DNA from: Chitinophagaceae bacterium DXS
Lineage (GTDB): Bacteria; Bacteroidota; Bacteroidia; Chitinophagales; Chitinophagaceae
Assembly: GCA_030345135.1 (NCBI GenBank)
Contig: CP128386.1
Span: 6,215,327 to 6,279,326, forward strand
Direction: 5' to 3'
Length of the DNA stretch: 64,000 nt
Position 1 is the first letter of the stretch, and each line of letters opens with the position of its first letter. Under the pieces are notes generated by a model that saw only the letters and a program-made list of their open reading frames with translations, was not told where the DNA came from and did no database searches. Below, piece by piece: positions 35,637 through 44,471 of this stretch. The translations under genes and the position numbers were made by a program.

Positions 35637-37210
35637 TATCTGTATTTTAATTTTAATTGTTCCTCCTCCATATCCAGCAACATCAAATATTTCCTGATCA
35701 CGGCATCATCAATCACAATATCCTCGTTCCATTTGTGCAGCCAATCACGTTGTTTTTCTATCAATTTAAGAGACGCATTTTTAAAATCATCTTGTAATTG
35801 GTGGTCCTTGTTCATATCCTCGCCCTGTTTCCATTTCGCTTCAAGGAAATGTAATACAGGATTGGCATTGATCTCTTCTGAATATTCATGTTGCAAAAAA
35901 CGCCTGCTTTTTTCAGCCAGCCTGCGTGCAACCTCCGCCTCCTGCTCTTCCTCGGATAAAAAATGATCCGGGTCTTCCATTTTCAAAAGGCGTATTAATT
36001 TGGGCAAGGTAAGTCCTTGCACGACCAATGTCAGTAATATTACAATAAAGGTGATAAACAATATCAGATTCCTCTGCGGAAAGGGAGCGCTGTTATTTGT
36101 AACAATTGGAATTGATAAGGCCGCAGCGAGAGAAACCACGCCACGCATGCCAGCCCACCCAAAAATAAGGGGTGCCTTTAGTCCCGGCCTGGGATCTGCT
36201 GTTGTAATAAAGCGACTAATAAAAACGGTGAAGAAAGATGCCCCGATTGCACATAAGATCCTCGCGACCATTAAAATGGCTGTAATTACAACACCGTAAC
36301 CGATAGCTGCTCTGAGACTAATTCCGTCAAGTCCTTTTATAATAATAGGTAGTTCCAGCCCGATTAATATAAAAACCAGTCCGTTTAGAATAAATCCAAG
36401 CGCGGACCAGACACTTGCTCCTTTTAGCCTGCTGCTATGGCTCAAAAAAAGATGCGACTTTGCTGATAAAAATAACCCGCCACTTACTACAGCCAGGACA
36501 CCTGATACATGAATCATTTCAGCCGTTATATACATAACGTAAGGTGTAATGATAGTTAGCGCAATGTCCGTGTTATCATCGGTTGGCAGTAATTTGTGTA
36601 TATAGAAGAATAAGTAGCCGATGGCAATTCCAATTGCGATTCCGGCAATAATTACCCAAAAGAAACTTACAACAGCTTCGTGAAATACAAAGCGTCCTGT
36701 GCTTACTGCAATCAGAGCAAAGCGAAAAACAATAAGGCTGGATGCGTCGTTCAACAAGCTTTCACCTTCAATGATAGAAGCCATGCGACGTGGAACCTTT
36801 ACGTATTTTAAAATTGCGGCTGCACTAACGGCATCCGGCGGCGATACAATTCCTCCCAACAAAAATCCCAATGCCAGTGTAAAGCCTGGAATAATGCTGC
36901 TTGCAACCAGGGCAACAACCAACGAGGTGACCAACACAATGAGAAATGCAAAACTTCCTATTACTCTCCTCCAGCGCCATAGTTCTTTCCATGATGTGTA
37001 CCACGCAGCTTCGTACAGCAATGGTGGTAGAAAGATCACAAATATTAATTCGGGATCAATACTAAAGCTGGGAAAGTAAGGTACAAAGCTTACAAGCAGG
37101 CCGCATACAATAAGCATAATCGGGTAGGCAATTCTTATTTTGTTTGCCAGCATGATCAGTAATAATGTAAGACCTATAATGCAGATATATTGTAATGCAG
37201 TAATTATCAT
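35636..37210 (-). CDS. Na+/H+ antiporter, CPA1 (NhaP-like) family
   Basis: 524 residues: about 12 hydrophobic segments over residues 1-400, then a charged cytosolic tail of ~120. Signature blocks: PPLLYEAAWYTSWKELWRW, GGIVSPPDAVSAAAILKYVKVPRR (ion-binding Asp near 127), EGESLLNDASSLIVFRFAL (Asp near 155) and WAGMRGVVSLAAALSIP. This is the pattern of bacterial CPA1 Na+/H+ exchangers in the inner membrane, exchanging Na+ (or K+) for H+ for pH and salt balance. Single gene converging on the EEP gene; REP palindromes sit at its 3' edge. Confidence 0.93.
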   Translation of the reverse strand: MIITALQYICIIGLTLLLIMLANKIRIAYPIMLIVCGLLVSFVPYFPSFSIDPELIFVIFLPPLLYEAAWYTSWKELWRWRRVIGSFAFLIVLVTSLVVALVASSIIPGFTLALGFLLGGIVSPPDAVSAAAILKYVKVPRRMASIIEGESLLNDASSLIVFRFALIAVSTGRFVFHEAVVSFFWVIIAGIAIGIAIGYLFFYIHKLLPTDDNTDIALTIITPYVMYITAEMIHVSGVLAVVSGGLFLSAKSHLFLSHSSRLKGASVWSALGFILNGLVFILIGLELPIIIKGLDGISLRAAIGYGVVITAILMVARILCAIGASFFTVFISRFITTADPRPGLKAPLIFGWAGMRGVVSLAAALSIPIVTNNSAPFPQRNLILFITFIVILLTLVVQGLTLPKLIRLLKMEDPDHFLSEEEQEAEVARRLAEKSRRFLQHEYSEEINANPVLHFLEAKWKQGEDMNKDHQLQDDFKNASLKLIEKQRDWLHKWNEDIVIDDAVIRKYLMLLDMEEEQLKLKYR

Positions 37211-37397
37211 GAAGATTTATTTAAAATGACGATTAATAGGAGCGTTTTGGCGTTTGATGCTTTTTGAACGATTTAATTTACTACAATCATTTTAAATCAA
37301 GAAAAATGTGGAACGGTTGAATAATGTGTGGATGATTTAAAAAATGTGTTGAATTGAATTAGGCGGTATTTTTGCGATTGATTGTGGTGACGTTGTA

Positions 37398-37434
37398 ATC
37401 CGTAGAGACGTTGCATTGCAACGTCTCTACGGAT
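37398..37434. repeat. REP palindrome family A, longest copy
   Basis: 18-bp perfect arms ATCCGTAGAGACGTTGCA and its complement around one T. It lies 51 bp upstream of the RAYT start codon, in the position where RAYT genes typically carry a cognate REP. Confidence 0.92.
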
Positions 37435-37485
37435 GGAACGCAATCATACAATTGACAACAATTATTAACCACCCAAACCCCCAAC

Positions 37486-38088
37486 ATGAACCCTAAATTC
37501 CGCGGCAAATACCGCATCGAATCTGCACGATTAAAAGGCTGGGATTACCGCAACGCCGGCGCTTATTTCATTACCATCTGCACAAAAAAACGCATGCATT
37601 ATTTTGGAGCCATTGTAGATGGTGTAATGCAATTAAACGATATCGGACGAGCCGCCGAAAAATATTGGGCAGAAATTCCGGATCATTTTTCGGTTGTTGC
37701 ATTGGGGAATTTTGTGGTGATGCCGAATCATGTGCATGGGGTGTTGATTATTCGGGAATGTGGCGCGGATGTAGAGACGTTGCATTGCAACGTCTCTACG
37801 CATTGCAACGTCTCCACGATGTCCACATCAAATAATATCAATGACAAAAACCACCCCATGTCCCAAATATCCCCGTTATCCGGATCCATTTCAACCATCA
37901 TTCGTTCCTATAAATCAATTGTTTCAAAGATGGTTCGTCAACAATTTGATGCGTCATTTGAATGGCAGGCACGTTTTCACGATCACATCATTCGCGATCA
38001 ACGCGCCTATGAGGCAATAGAATATTATATTGAAAATAATCCGGCCAATTGGCAGCGCGACACATTAAATAGCGATTGTAAAAAGTAG
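37486..38088 (+). CDS. REP-associated tyrosine transposase (RAYT), with a REP inside the gene
   Basis: 200 residues of the Y1 (HUH-type) transposase family: NAGAYFITICTKKRMHYFG, MPNHVHGVLII (HUH-like His pair, about 84-94), SGSISTIIRSYKSIVSKMV, FHDHIIRD and YYIENNPANW (Tyr region near the end). RAYTs cut and rejoin single-stranded REP hairpins. Five full and two half copies of one palindrome family lie within about 2 kb on either side. One copy and a half copy (37771-37817) form part of the gene itself and are translated as VETLHCNVST in the variable linker between the HUH motif and the C-terminal helices. Confidence 0.93.
   Translation: MNPKFRGKYRIESARLKGWDYRNAGAYFITICTKKRMHYFGAIVDGVMQLNDIGRAAEKYWAEIPDHFSVVALGNFVVMPNHVHGVLIIRECGADVETLHCNVSTHCNVSTMSTSNNINDKNHPMSQISPLSGSISTIIRSYKSIVSKMVRQQFDASFEWQARFHDHIIRDQRAYEAIEYYIENNPANWQRDTLNSDCKK
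37771..37817. repeat. REP palindrome family A inside the RAYT gene
   Basis: A full palindrome (37771-37799, arms GTAGAGACGTTGCA) followed by a half copy (37800-37817), wholly within coding sequence. Frame GTA-GAG-ACG keeps the gene open; one other frame would hit TAG at once. Confidence 0.92.
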
Positions 38089-38216
38089 TGGCTTTAAAAA
38101 GTTATGCAGGCAATGCGGATTTTAATGATAAAAAAACATCTACAATAAACCTGCGATTTACAAGAACTGCGGGAGGCAATTTCAAAAGGTACTAACTTCG
38201 GCATTCCTTGGAATGC

Positions 38217-38909
38217 CTATTTGCTTTCCAATTCGATGCCCAATAAATCAAAAATGCCTTTTTGTCCCCTGGCTGTTATAATTAGCTCCCTTGAAAACTG
38301 TACTCTTTTAAACCAGTTTTTCTCAAGCATCTTAGCAAGGAGAAGTGCGCCGATTTGTCCCGCAATATGTGGCCGTCTTTCGCTCCAGTCAAGACATTGG
38401 CGGGCAACAGGGCGACGTTGGGATGTAATTTCGTCTTTTGCGATATCGAAATCTGCAAGCCATTTCCATCCTTTTGCTGTAACAGTGTAGGAGTCTTCCG
38501 ACGAGGTAATTAATTTCCGTGATGTTAGTTCCTCTGCAATTTTTACGCCTACATAACCTGCAAGGTGATCATAACAGGTTCTGCAATAGCGAACGCCAGT
38601 TGGTGTTTCAGTTTGTTTGGCTTTGCCAGGTAGTTGGTGACTGGCAAGGTTGGCAAGAGATTCAACTGCGTATGCAACTTCTGGTGTTGCAAACGAAAAA
38701 TAACGGTGCCGCCCTTGTGATTCTGCCTTTAGCAGGTTCGCGTCAAGAAGTTTTGCAAGATGATTACTGGCTGAAGTTGGAGAAATGTCAGCAGCCACGG
38801 CTAATTCGCTCGCAGTATATGCTTTACCATCCAGTAGATTCCAGAGCATTCTTGCGCGGCTGGGTTCACAAACCAGCGAAGATAATTCGATAAACTTTTC
38901 TTCTACCAT
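38217..38909 (-). CDS. ArsR-family winged-helix regulator
   Basis: 230 residues from the ATG at 38907-38909 (a GTG lies one codon earlier). The N-terminal winged helix-turn-helix has ARMLWNLLDGKAYTASELAVAADISPTSASNHLAKLLDANLLKAE, the ArsR pattern. The longer C-terminal part has RYCRTCYDHLAGYVG (about 108-122, a CxxC that might sense metal or redox state) and a second winged-helix-like stretch. It is divergent from the monooxygenase-like/ACT gene pair with a 68-bp gap, so it probably controls them and itself. The inducer is unknown. Confidence 0.88.
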   Translation of the reverse strand: MVEEKFIELSSLVCEPSRARMLWNLLDGKAYTASELAVAADISPTSASNHLAKLLDANLLKAESQGRHRYFSFATPEVAYAVESLANLASHQLPGKAKQTETPTGVRYCRTCYDHLAGYVGVKIAEELTSRKLITSSEDSYTVTAKGWKWLADFDIAKDEITSQRRPVARQCLDWSERRPHIAGQIGALLLAKMLEKNWFKRVQFSRELIITARGQKGIFDLLGIELESK

Positions 38910-38977
38910 CACAATTCAGTTTAAAATGAAATATGAATGTAGCAAAAGTTTTTGTTTTGCATGTAAAGAGTGAAATT

Positions 38978-39349
38978 ATGATCGTAGTAATTTTTGAAGT
39001 TGAGCCTGCAAAAGTAAAGTGGGACGAATACATAAATATGGCAGCCGAGCTTTACGATGAGTTAACAGAAGTTGAAGGATTCATTTCTGTTGAAAGATTC
39101 AAAAGCATAAGGGATGAGACAAAGCTTCTTTCACTTTCTTTTTGGAAAGATGAAGAAAGTGTAGCCAACTGGCGAAATGCAATTCGTCATCGTGCTGCAC
39201 AGGAAAAAGGAAGAGTATCTGTTTTTCGAAACTACCGTTTGCGTGTCGCAAATGTGATACGGGATTATGGTATGGAAGAACGAGATGGAGTAGAGACATT
39301 GCATTGCAACGTCTCTGCGAGCGATACCACACTATTTCATCATAAATAA
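38978..39349 (+). CDS. Antibiotic-biosynthesis-monooxygenase (ABM) domain protein with REP-encoded tail
   Basis: 123 residues from the ATG at 38978. Residues 1-100 form a dimeric ferredoxin-like ABM domain (IVVIFEVEPAKVKWDEY, EGFISVERFKS, LLSLSFWKDEESVANWRN, HRAAQEKGR). Such proteins are small haem-degrading or quinone-type monooxygenases, or stress proteins of unknown substrate. The last ~20 residues start VETLHCNVS and come from a family A REP palindrome at 39290-39318, so the natural C-terminus has been replaced or extended. It is 11 bp upstream of the ACT gene and divergent from the ArsR regulator. Confidence 0.85.
   Translation: MIVVIFEVEPAKVKWDEYINMAAELYDELTEVEGFISVERFKSIRDETKLLSLSFWKDEESVANWRNAIRHRAAQEKGRVSVFRNYRLRVANVIRDYGMEERDGVETLHCNVSASDTTLFHHK
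39290..39318. repeat. REP palindrome family A at the 3' end of the ABM gene
   Basis: GTAGAGACATTGCA / TGCAACGTCTCTGC, with two arm differences from the consensus. It is translated in the same frame as the copy in the RAYT gene. Confidence 0.88.
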
Positions 39350-39360
39350 AATAGTTAACC

Positions 39361-39750
39361 ATGAAGGATATAGAAATTTTGCTGGAGAATAGTCCGGGAC
39401 AACTTGCATTATTAGGAGAGACATTAGGTAAGAATAATATTAGTCTTGAAGGAGGTGGCGTGTTTCAAAATGGAGAAAATTCCATTGCGCATTTTCTTGT
39501 AGCGGAAGCTGATAAAGCCAAAGAAGTTTTGGCGAAAGAAGGGATAGTTGTAAATAAAATAAACGAAGTAGTGATTCAGAAATTAAGACAAGACGTTCCG
39601 GGGCAACTTGGCATGTTTTGCAGAAAGATGGCAAATGCAGGCGTAAATATTCTTGTTCAGTACAGCGATCATTCAAATCAACTAATCATTGTTGTAGATG
39701 ATATACTTAAAGCGAAAATCGTATCTGATGAATGGAAGAGGCAATGTTAG
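39361..39750 (+). CDS. ACT-domain protein
   Basis: 129 residues forming two ACT-like halves: IEILLENSPGQLALLGETLGKNNISLEGG (1-30 region) and QDVPGQLGMFCRKMANAGVNILVQYSD (about 78-104). ACT pairs bind amino acids and usually regulate enzymes. Stand-alone proteins like this are of unknown target. It follows the ABM gene by 11 bp, so the two share a transcript opposite the ArsR gene. Confidence 0.85.
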   Translation: MKDIEILLENSPGQLALLGETLGKNNISLEGGGVFQNGENSIAHFLVAEADKAKEVLAKEGIVVNKINEVVIQKLRQDVPGQLGMFCRKMANAGVNILVQYSDHSNQLIIVVDDILKAKIVSDEWKRQC

Positions 39751-39985
39751 ATGTAGGTTTTTAGATGTACGATGTGCTTGATGTCTGATTTCTTGATGTT
39801 CATCTATCGCTTCGATAAAGTTTTAGGCTTTAAGCTTTGGGCTTTAAGCTGACAGACGGAACATGTGACCTCCCTTGCTTCAATACACGTACAACGTACA
39901 ACTTATAACTTACAACCCAGCTGCTTTGCCCTTTAACCATTAAGCTTTATTTTAGCATTTTAGTAAGGCTAATCAATCTGGCATT
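39751..39985. repeat. Degenerate word arrays
   Basis: Three word families follow in turn: GATGT-based (39757-39810), GCTTTAAGCTTTGGGCTTTAAG (39830-39850, period about 15) and ACGTACAACGTACAACTTA (39885-39915). No ORF or terminator is evident. Confidence 0.6.
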
Positions 39986-41017
39986 ATGGAGTTCGGCATA
40001 AGTACTTTTGGAGAAATAGAAGCAGATAATCTCTCCGGCAATGCTATCAATGCGGGCCGCCGTGTTCAGCAATTAATTGACGAAGCAAAGCTGGCAGACC
40101 GGCTTGGGTTGGATGTCTTTGCATTAGGTGAGCATCACCGGCCGGATTATGTAGTATCTGCACCCGAAATAATTCTTTCTGCTATTGCAAGTGTTACCAA
40201 AAACATTAAGCTTACAAGTGCTGTAACGGTTCTAAGCTCGGCAGATCCTGTAAGGGTATTTCAGAATTTCGCAACTTTGGATTTAGTGTCAAATGGCCGT
40301 GCAGAAATTATGGCCGGTCGTGGTTCTTTCATCGAATCTTTTCCATTGTTTGGTTTTGACCTGGAAGATTACAATTCTTTGTTTTCAGAGAAGCTCGAAC
40401 TGTTGTTACAAATAAACAATAACGAGCATGTAACCTGGCACGGGAAGCATCGCTCCGCATTGCAAAATGCCGGAGTTTACCCGCGTCCTTACCAGCAACG
40501 CTTGCCAATTTGGATTGCTGTTGGGGGAACACCAGCTTCAGTAATCCGTGCGGGTTCATTTAATTTGCCCGTAACAATTGCCATACTCGGCGGCGAGCCG
40601 GAACGATTTGCACCGCTGGTTGACTTATACAGATCTTCCGCCAAAAGAGCCGGATTTGATCCTGCTCAATTACAGCTTTGCATTAATGAGCATACTTATA
40701 TTGCAGATACCTCAGAACAGGCTTCCGATGAATTCTGGCCCGTCTATGAGACGGTGATGAACCGCGTTGGGAAGGAGAGAGGATGGTCGCCAATAACAAG
40801 AGATTATTTTGAATATCTCCGATCGCCGGTTGGTTCTTTGCTGGTGGGCAGTGCAGACGAAGTTGCTGAAAAGCTTATAAAGCAATATTCTATCTTTCAC
40901 AACACCCGTTTTCTTGCGCAGACGATCATGGGAAATATTGCGCATCAAAAAATGCTTCATTCAATTGAATTGTTCGCTGGTAAAGTAGTACCGGCGGTAA
41001 AGGCTGCAATAAAATAA
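39986..41017 (+). CDS. Luciferase-like monooxygenase (LLM class flavin-dependent oxidoreductase)
   Basis: 343 residues, TIM-barrel bacterial-luciferase family. Markers: EFGISTFGE at the N-terminus, EAKLADRLGLDVFALGEHHRPDYVVSAP, VTVLSSADPVRVFQNFATLDLVSNGRAEIMAGRGSF and LPIWIAVGGTPASVIRAG. It uses reduced flavin (FMN or F420-like) and oxygen; the substrate cannot be told. Monocistronic, preceded by word repeats, convergent with a VOC gene. Confidence 0.9.
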   Translation: MEFGISTFGEIEADNLSGNAINAGRRVQQLIDEAKLADRLGLDVFALGEHHRPDYVVSAPEIILSAIASVTKNIKLTSAVTVLSSADPVRVFQNFATLDLVSNGRAEIMAGRGSFIESFPLFGFDLEDYNSLFSEKLELLLQINNNEHVTWHGKHRSALQNAGVYPRPYQQRLPIWIAVGGTPASVIRAGSFNLPVTIAILGGEPERFAPLVDLYRSSAKRAGFDPAQLQLCINEHTYIADTSEQASDEFWPVYETVMNRVGKERGWSPITRDYFEYLRSPVGSLLVGSADEVAEKLIKQYSIFHNTRFLAQTIMGNIAHQKMLHSIELFAGKVVPAVKAAIK

Positions 41018-41092
41018 CGGACATGGCTTTTTGAAACGATATGATACTTGATTTATCGCTTATTGATTCGGAAGAAAACCAGATTTTGCACT

Positions 41093-41533
41093 TTATTTCG
41101 CGGAAACGCCTCCCCAATCTTCAGGTGCAACGTCTGCTATAGTTTGTGAAAATGTCCAGATATGTCCTCCAATATCAACGGTGGTATATTGACGTTCACC
41201 ATAAGGAAAATCTGCAGGGGGTAGAACTACCCGCGCACCTTTTTTTACCACATGCTCGTGATGCTTATCCACATCGGTAATGCGCACCATTAATGATTGC
41301 GTTTGTGGCTTAGGCTTATGATCTTCTGTTTCTTCCGGAAGTGCACTTATCGCTATGGCCCCATTGTCAAATTCCAGCTGTGCACGATGATTCCCGATGC
41401 GCCAGCGTTCTTTAAACCAAAATGTCTGGCAAAGCCATTCAATGGCAGCCTGAACGTCAGTATATCCCAGGACGGGAATGATAGAGCAGTCGGGCATTGA
41501 TCGATTTTGAAGATATAGATGTGTATTTTTCAT
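41093..41533 (-). CDS. VOC-superfamily (glyoxalase/bleomycin-resistance-like) protein
   Basis: About 146 residues from the ATG at 41531-41533; a later ATG at 41495 (MPDCSIIPVLGYTD) would give just the domain. The betaalphabetabetabeta repeats VLGYTDVQAAIEWLCQTFWF, HRAQLEFDNGAIAIS, SLMVRITDVDKHHEHVVKKGARV and RQYTTVDIGGHIWTFSQ fit VOC proteins that bind metal or drugs. Glu/His metal ligands are not certain. Convergent with the luciferase-like gene. Confidence 0.85.
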   Translation of the reverse strand: MKNTHLYLQNRSMPDCSIIPVLGYTDVQAAIEWLCQTFWFKERWRIGNHRAQLEFDNGAIAISALPEETEDHKPKPQTQSLMVRITDVDKHHEHVVKKGARVVLPPADFPYGERQYTTVDIGGHIWTFSQTIADVAPEDWGGVSAK

Positions 41534-41644
41534 TTTTGTGTAGAAGTTATGTTGACTGATAAATAGTATTGCCAAAATCACGGTCAGCGAAAGAATTAGA
41601 GAAAGATAGTGCCAGTCATCATTTTTTACAAGTCCTTATTTAGG

Positions 41645-41704
41645 CAAAACCGAACACGAGTATATCAAAACCGAACACCATTGAAAGCCTGTTCTATAAG
41701 AACA
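41645..41704 (+). promoter_or_regulatory. Direct repeat and palindrome upstream of the permease gene
   Basis: CAAAACCGAACAC occurs twice (41645-41657 and 41666-41678) with starts exactly 21 bp apart, two helical turns. A palindrome TGTTCT-ATA-AGAACA follows at 41690-41704. All lie 90-150 bp before the permease ATG, where activator sites are expected. The factor is unknown. Confidence 0.5.
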
Positions 41705-41796
41705 TGTTGATTATGAATCAAATAAACACTGGCATTTAATTGGAAATGGAGTAACTTAATATTTGCTTTCTCATTCAACAGTTAATTACGCAACCT

Positions 41797-44193
41797 ATGC
41801 TTAGAAGCTATTTTAAAACAGCTATAAGGAATTTATCCCGGCATAAAGTGTATACCGTTATTAATATTTCGGGACTTGCTATTGGTCTCGCCGCATTTTG
41901 GTTGATTGTATTGTATGTAGGTGATGAAATCAGTTTCGATCGCTATAACGAAAATGCGGATCGCATAGTCAGAGTGGTTCAGCATGCAAGATGGGCTGGT
42001 AATGAAATACATGAAGCGCCCACTTCTGCTCCTTTTGCACCTGAACTTAAAGAACATTTTCCTGAAATTGAGGAAGCAACCCGCATTATAACTGAAGGTA
42101 ATGGCATCATCAAGTATGGCGATAAAACAATTAAGGTGGATGATATGGTGTTCGCGGATAAGAACATATTTAATGTCTTCACGTTTCCTTTTTTGTATGG
42201 CAATGCAGAAACGGCACTTGCTTCACCCGGATCAATTGTGATTACGGAAGAACTTGCGACTGCACTGTTCGGTAGTACAGCGAATGCATTGAATCAAACC
42301 ATCTATTTAGACAATAATGAACCGAATAAAATAACAGGAGTTATCAAGGATATCCCGCAGAATTCTCATCTCCGTTTTCGTGGCATTCGTGTGCTTGCAC
42401 CTGATTACACTGCTGGTTGGCAAAACTTTAATTTGTACACTTACCTGTTATTAAAAAAAGGAACAGATTATAAAGCCCTTGAAACGAAAATGCCGCAGTT
42501 TGCCGCTGAAACAATTCAGAAGCTTATGAGGATTGATGACTATCGAATAGAGCTACAGCCACTTACCTCTATTCACCTTCATTCCAATTTAGCGTTTGAA
42601 GTAAGTGCCAATGGAAGTATTAAAAGGATTTACATGTTTGTTGCTATTGCTGCGCTCATATTGATCATTGCGATCATCAATTACATGAATCTCGCTACAG
42701 CACGTTCTTCATCACGCATACGGGAAGTGGGTACACGTAAAGCAATTGGTTCTGGAAGAACAGCCCTTGCGACTATGTTTATGTTTGAATCTGTGCTTGT
42801 AACAATTTTAGCTGCATGTGCTGCAGTCTTGCTGGTTACCGTTGCATTGCCTTTCTTTAACACGCTTACAGGAAAATTGTTGTCAATATGGAGGTTTGGA
42901 AAGATGAATACCCTGGTTGTTCTGGCTGCCTTCTCTTTAATCGTCGGCATTGTAAGCGGATTGTATCCATCGCTGTTTTTATCCCGTTTTAAAACTATCC
43001 CTGCGCTTAAAGGCCAGATGGGGAATATGTTCGCAAGCATAGTTTTCAGAAAATCGCTCGTCGTATTTCAATTTGTTATTACAGTTGTAATGATCTGTGG
43101 TTCAGTAATAATCTACAGACAATTGAATTATGCGTTAAAAGCCGACCTGGGATTTAATAAGGAGCAGGTACTTACATTTCATATTGATGACCGGAATGTA
43201 AGAAACCAAACAGCGGCTTTAAAAGCTCAATTAATGCAGAATCCAGCAATTGAAAATGTTGCTATGGCCGGCAATCCGATTGGGAATAATGACATAGGTG
43301 GATTAGGTTATTATTTCGAAACGGAGCAAGGAGATTTTGCAACTAACACTACAATAGCAGAAGAGTTAATGATAGATGCTGACTATTTGCCTGCGATGGA
43401 CATAAAACTTTTGCAGGGAAGAAATTTTTCAGCAAACATAACATCCGATAAATACGGCGCAGCAATGATTAATGAAACCCTGATGAATCAATTAGGGTGG
43501 AAGAATGCCGTAGGAAAAAAGCTGAAGTTCAGGATTGATGATAAAGGTACAACCGCAGAAAGAACTGTGGTAGGTGTAATCAAAGATTTCCATACTTATT
43601 CCTTACAGCATAAGGTTGAACCGATGGTTATGCTGATGCCTCCTGCACCTTCCGAAGAAGACAATGTATATGTGAAGATTGCTAAAGGAAAAACCGCAGC
43701 AGCGCTGGATTATATTACGAAAGCCTTTCAGAAGTTTGATAAACAAAATACGCCTCAGTTCCATTTTCTTGATGCGAATTTTGCAAGACAATATGCCGCA
43801 GAGAAGAAGCAGGGTGAGATTGCATTAATATTCACGGTGCTTGCTGTTATCATTGCATGCCTTGGATTGTTTGGGTTGGCCACATTTACTGCTGCACAAC
43901 GGGTTAAAGAAATCGGCATACGGAAAGTGCTCGGTGCAAGCGCTGCAAGTATTGTGCAAATGCTTTCCAAAGACTTTTTAAAACTTGTGGCAATTGCTTC
44001 TATAATTGCTTTTCCTATTGCCTGGCTTGCTATGAATCAATGGTTGCAAGGATTCGCTTATCGTATAGATATTGAGTGGTGGATATTTATTGCAGCAGGT
44101 ATCCTTGTGCTTTTAATTGCATTAGCCACAATAGGATTTCAATCACTTCGGGCTGCTTCAGCTAATCCTGTAGAAAGTTTGCGGAATGAGTAG
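41797..44193 (+). CDS. MacB/FtsX-type ABC transporter permease
   Basis: 798 residues with the eight-helix double layout of Bacteroidota MacB-like permeases: MLRSYFKTAIRNLSRHKVYTVINISGLAIGLAAFWLIV at the N-terminus, a periplasmic MacB_PCD domain, FtsX helices (about 275-400: IINYMNLATARSSSRIREVGTRKAIG), a second half starting about 425, and a final FtsX block with KEIGIRKVLGASAASIVQMLS. No ATPase gene adjoins, so it must use one encoded elsewhere or act in a larger set. Ends SANPVESLRNE. Direct repeats upstream suggest inducible control. Confidence 0.92.
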   Translation: MLRSYFKTAIRNLSRHKVYTVINISGLAIGLAAFWLIVLYVGDEISFDRYNENADRIVRVVQHARWAGNEIHEAPTSAPFAPELKEHFPEIEEATRIITEGNGIIKYGDKTIKVDDMVFADKNIFNVFTFPFLYGNAETALASPGSIVITEELATALFGSTANALNQTIYLDNNEPNKITGVIKDIPQNSHLRFRGIRVLAPDYTAGWQNFNLYTYLLLKKGTDYKALETKMPQFAAETIQKLMRIDDYRIELQPLTSIHLHSNLAFEVSANGSIKRIYMFVAIAALILIIAIINYMNLATARSSSRIREVGTRKAIGSGRTALATMFMFESVLVTILAACAAVLLVTVALPFFNTLTGKLLSIWRFGKMNTLVVLAAFSLIVGIVSGLYPSLFLSRFKTIPALKGQMGNMFASIVFRKSLVVFQFVITVVMICGSVIIYRQLNYALKADLGFNKEQVLTFHIDDRNVRNQTAALKAQLMQNPAIENVAMAGNPIGNNDIGGLGYYFETEQGDFATNTTIAEELMIDADYLPAMDIKLLQGRNFSANITSDKYGAAMINETLMNQLGWKNAVGKKLKFRIDDKGTTAERTVVGVIKDFHTYSLQHKVEPMVMLMPPAPSEEDNVYVKIAKGKTAAALDYITKAFQKFDKQNTPQFHFLDANFARQYAAEKKQGEIALIFTVLAVIIACLGLFGLATFTAAQRVKEIGIRKVLGASAASIVQMLSKDFLKLVAIASIIAFPIAWLAMNQWLQGFAYRIDIEWWIFIAAGILVLLIALATIGFQSLRAASANPVESLRNE

Positions 44194-44225
44194 TAGATGT
44201 GTTAAGGTTTCATGAGTTTTAATTT

Positions 44226-44471
44226 CGTGGTTCGTGAGACACGAGCCACGGCGATAGTAAATGCGTTAAGGTTTCATTGTTTACAGTTTGGTAAGGAGTT
44301 TATGTGGTTGAATTCTTGCGCCATTAAATAAATACAGTCTTACGTGAGTTTTAATTTCGTGGTTCGTGAGGCACGAGCCACGGCGATAAAATAGTATATG
44401 TCATTACCCTCACGCCGGGGTTTATCTCTCGAACCTTTTCAACGCCGCCGAGGTTCGTGTCTCACGAACCT
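44226..44471. repeat. REP palindromes family B, left cluster (BIME-like)
   Basis: Two copies in forward sense, CGTGGTTCGTG-AGR-CACGAGCCACG at 44226-44250 and 44358-44382, each followed by GCGATA. One copy in reverse sense, AGGTTCGTG-TCT-CACGAACCT, is at 44451-44471. Together they fill the gap between the permease and the RAYT gene. Confidence 0.88.

Noticed and set aside
35577-35966. 129-codon plus-strand frame beginning within REP copies
   Set aside because: Its start is the REP read in another frame (RDVALQRLY) and the rest is antisense to the antiporter's C-terminal tail.
41730-41744. Possible sigma-54 promoter (TGGCATTTAATTGGA) before the permease
   Set aside because: The -24 and -12 elements are one base too close and the -12 GC is missing.
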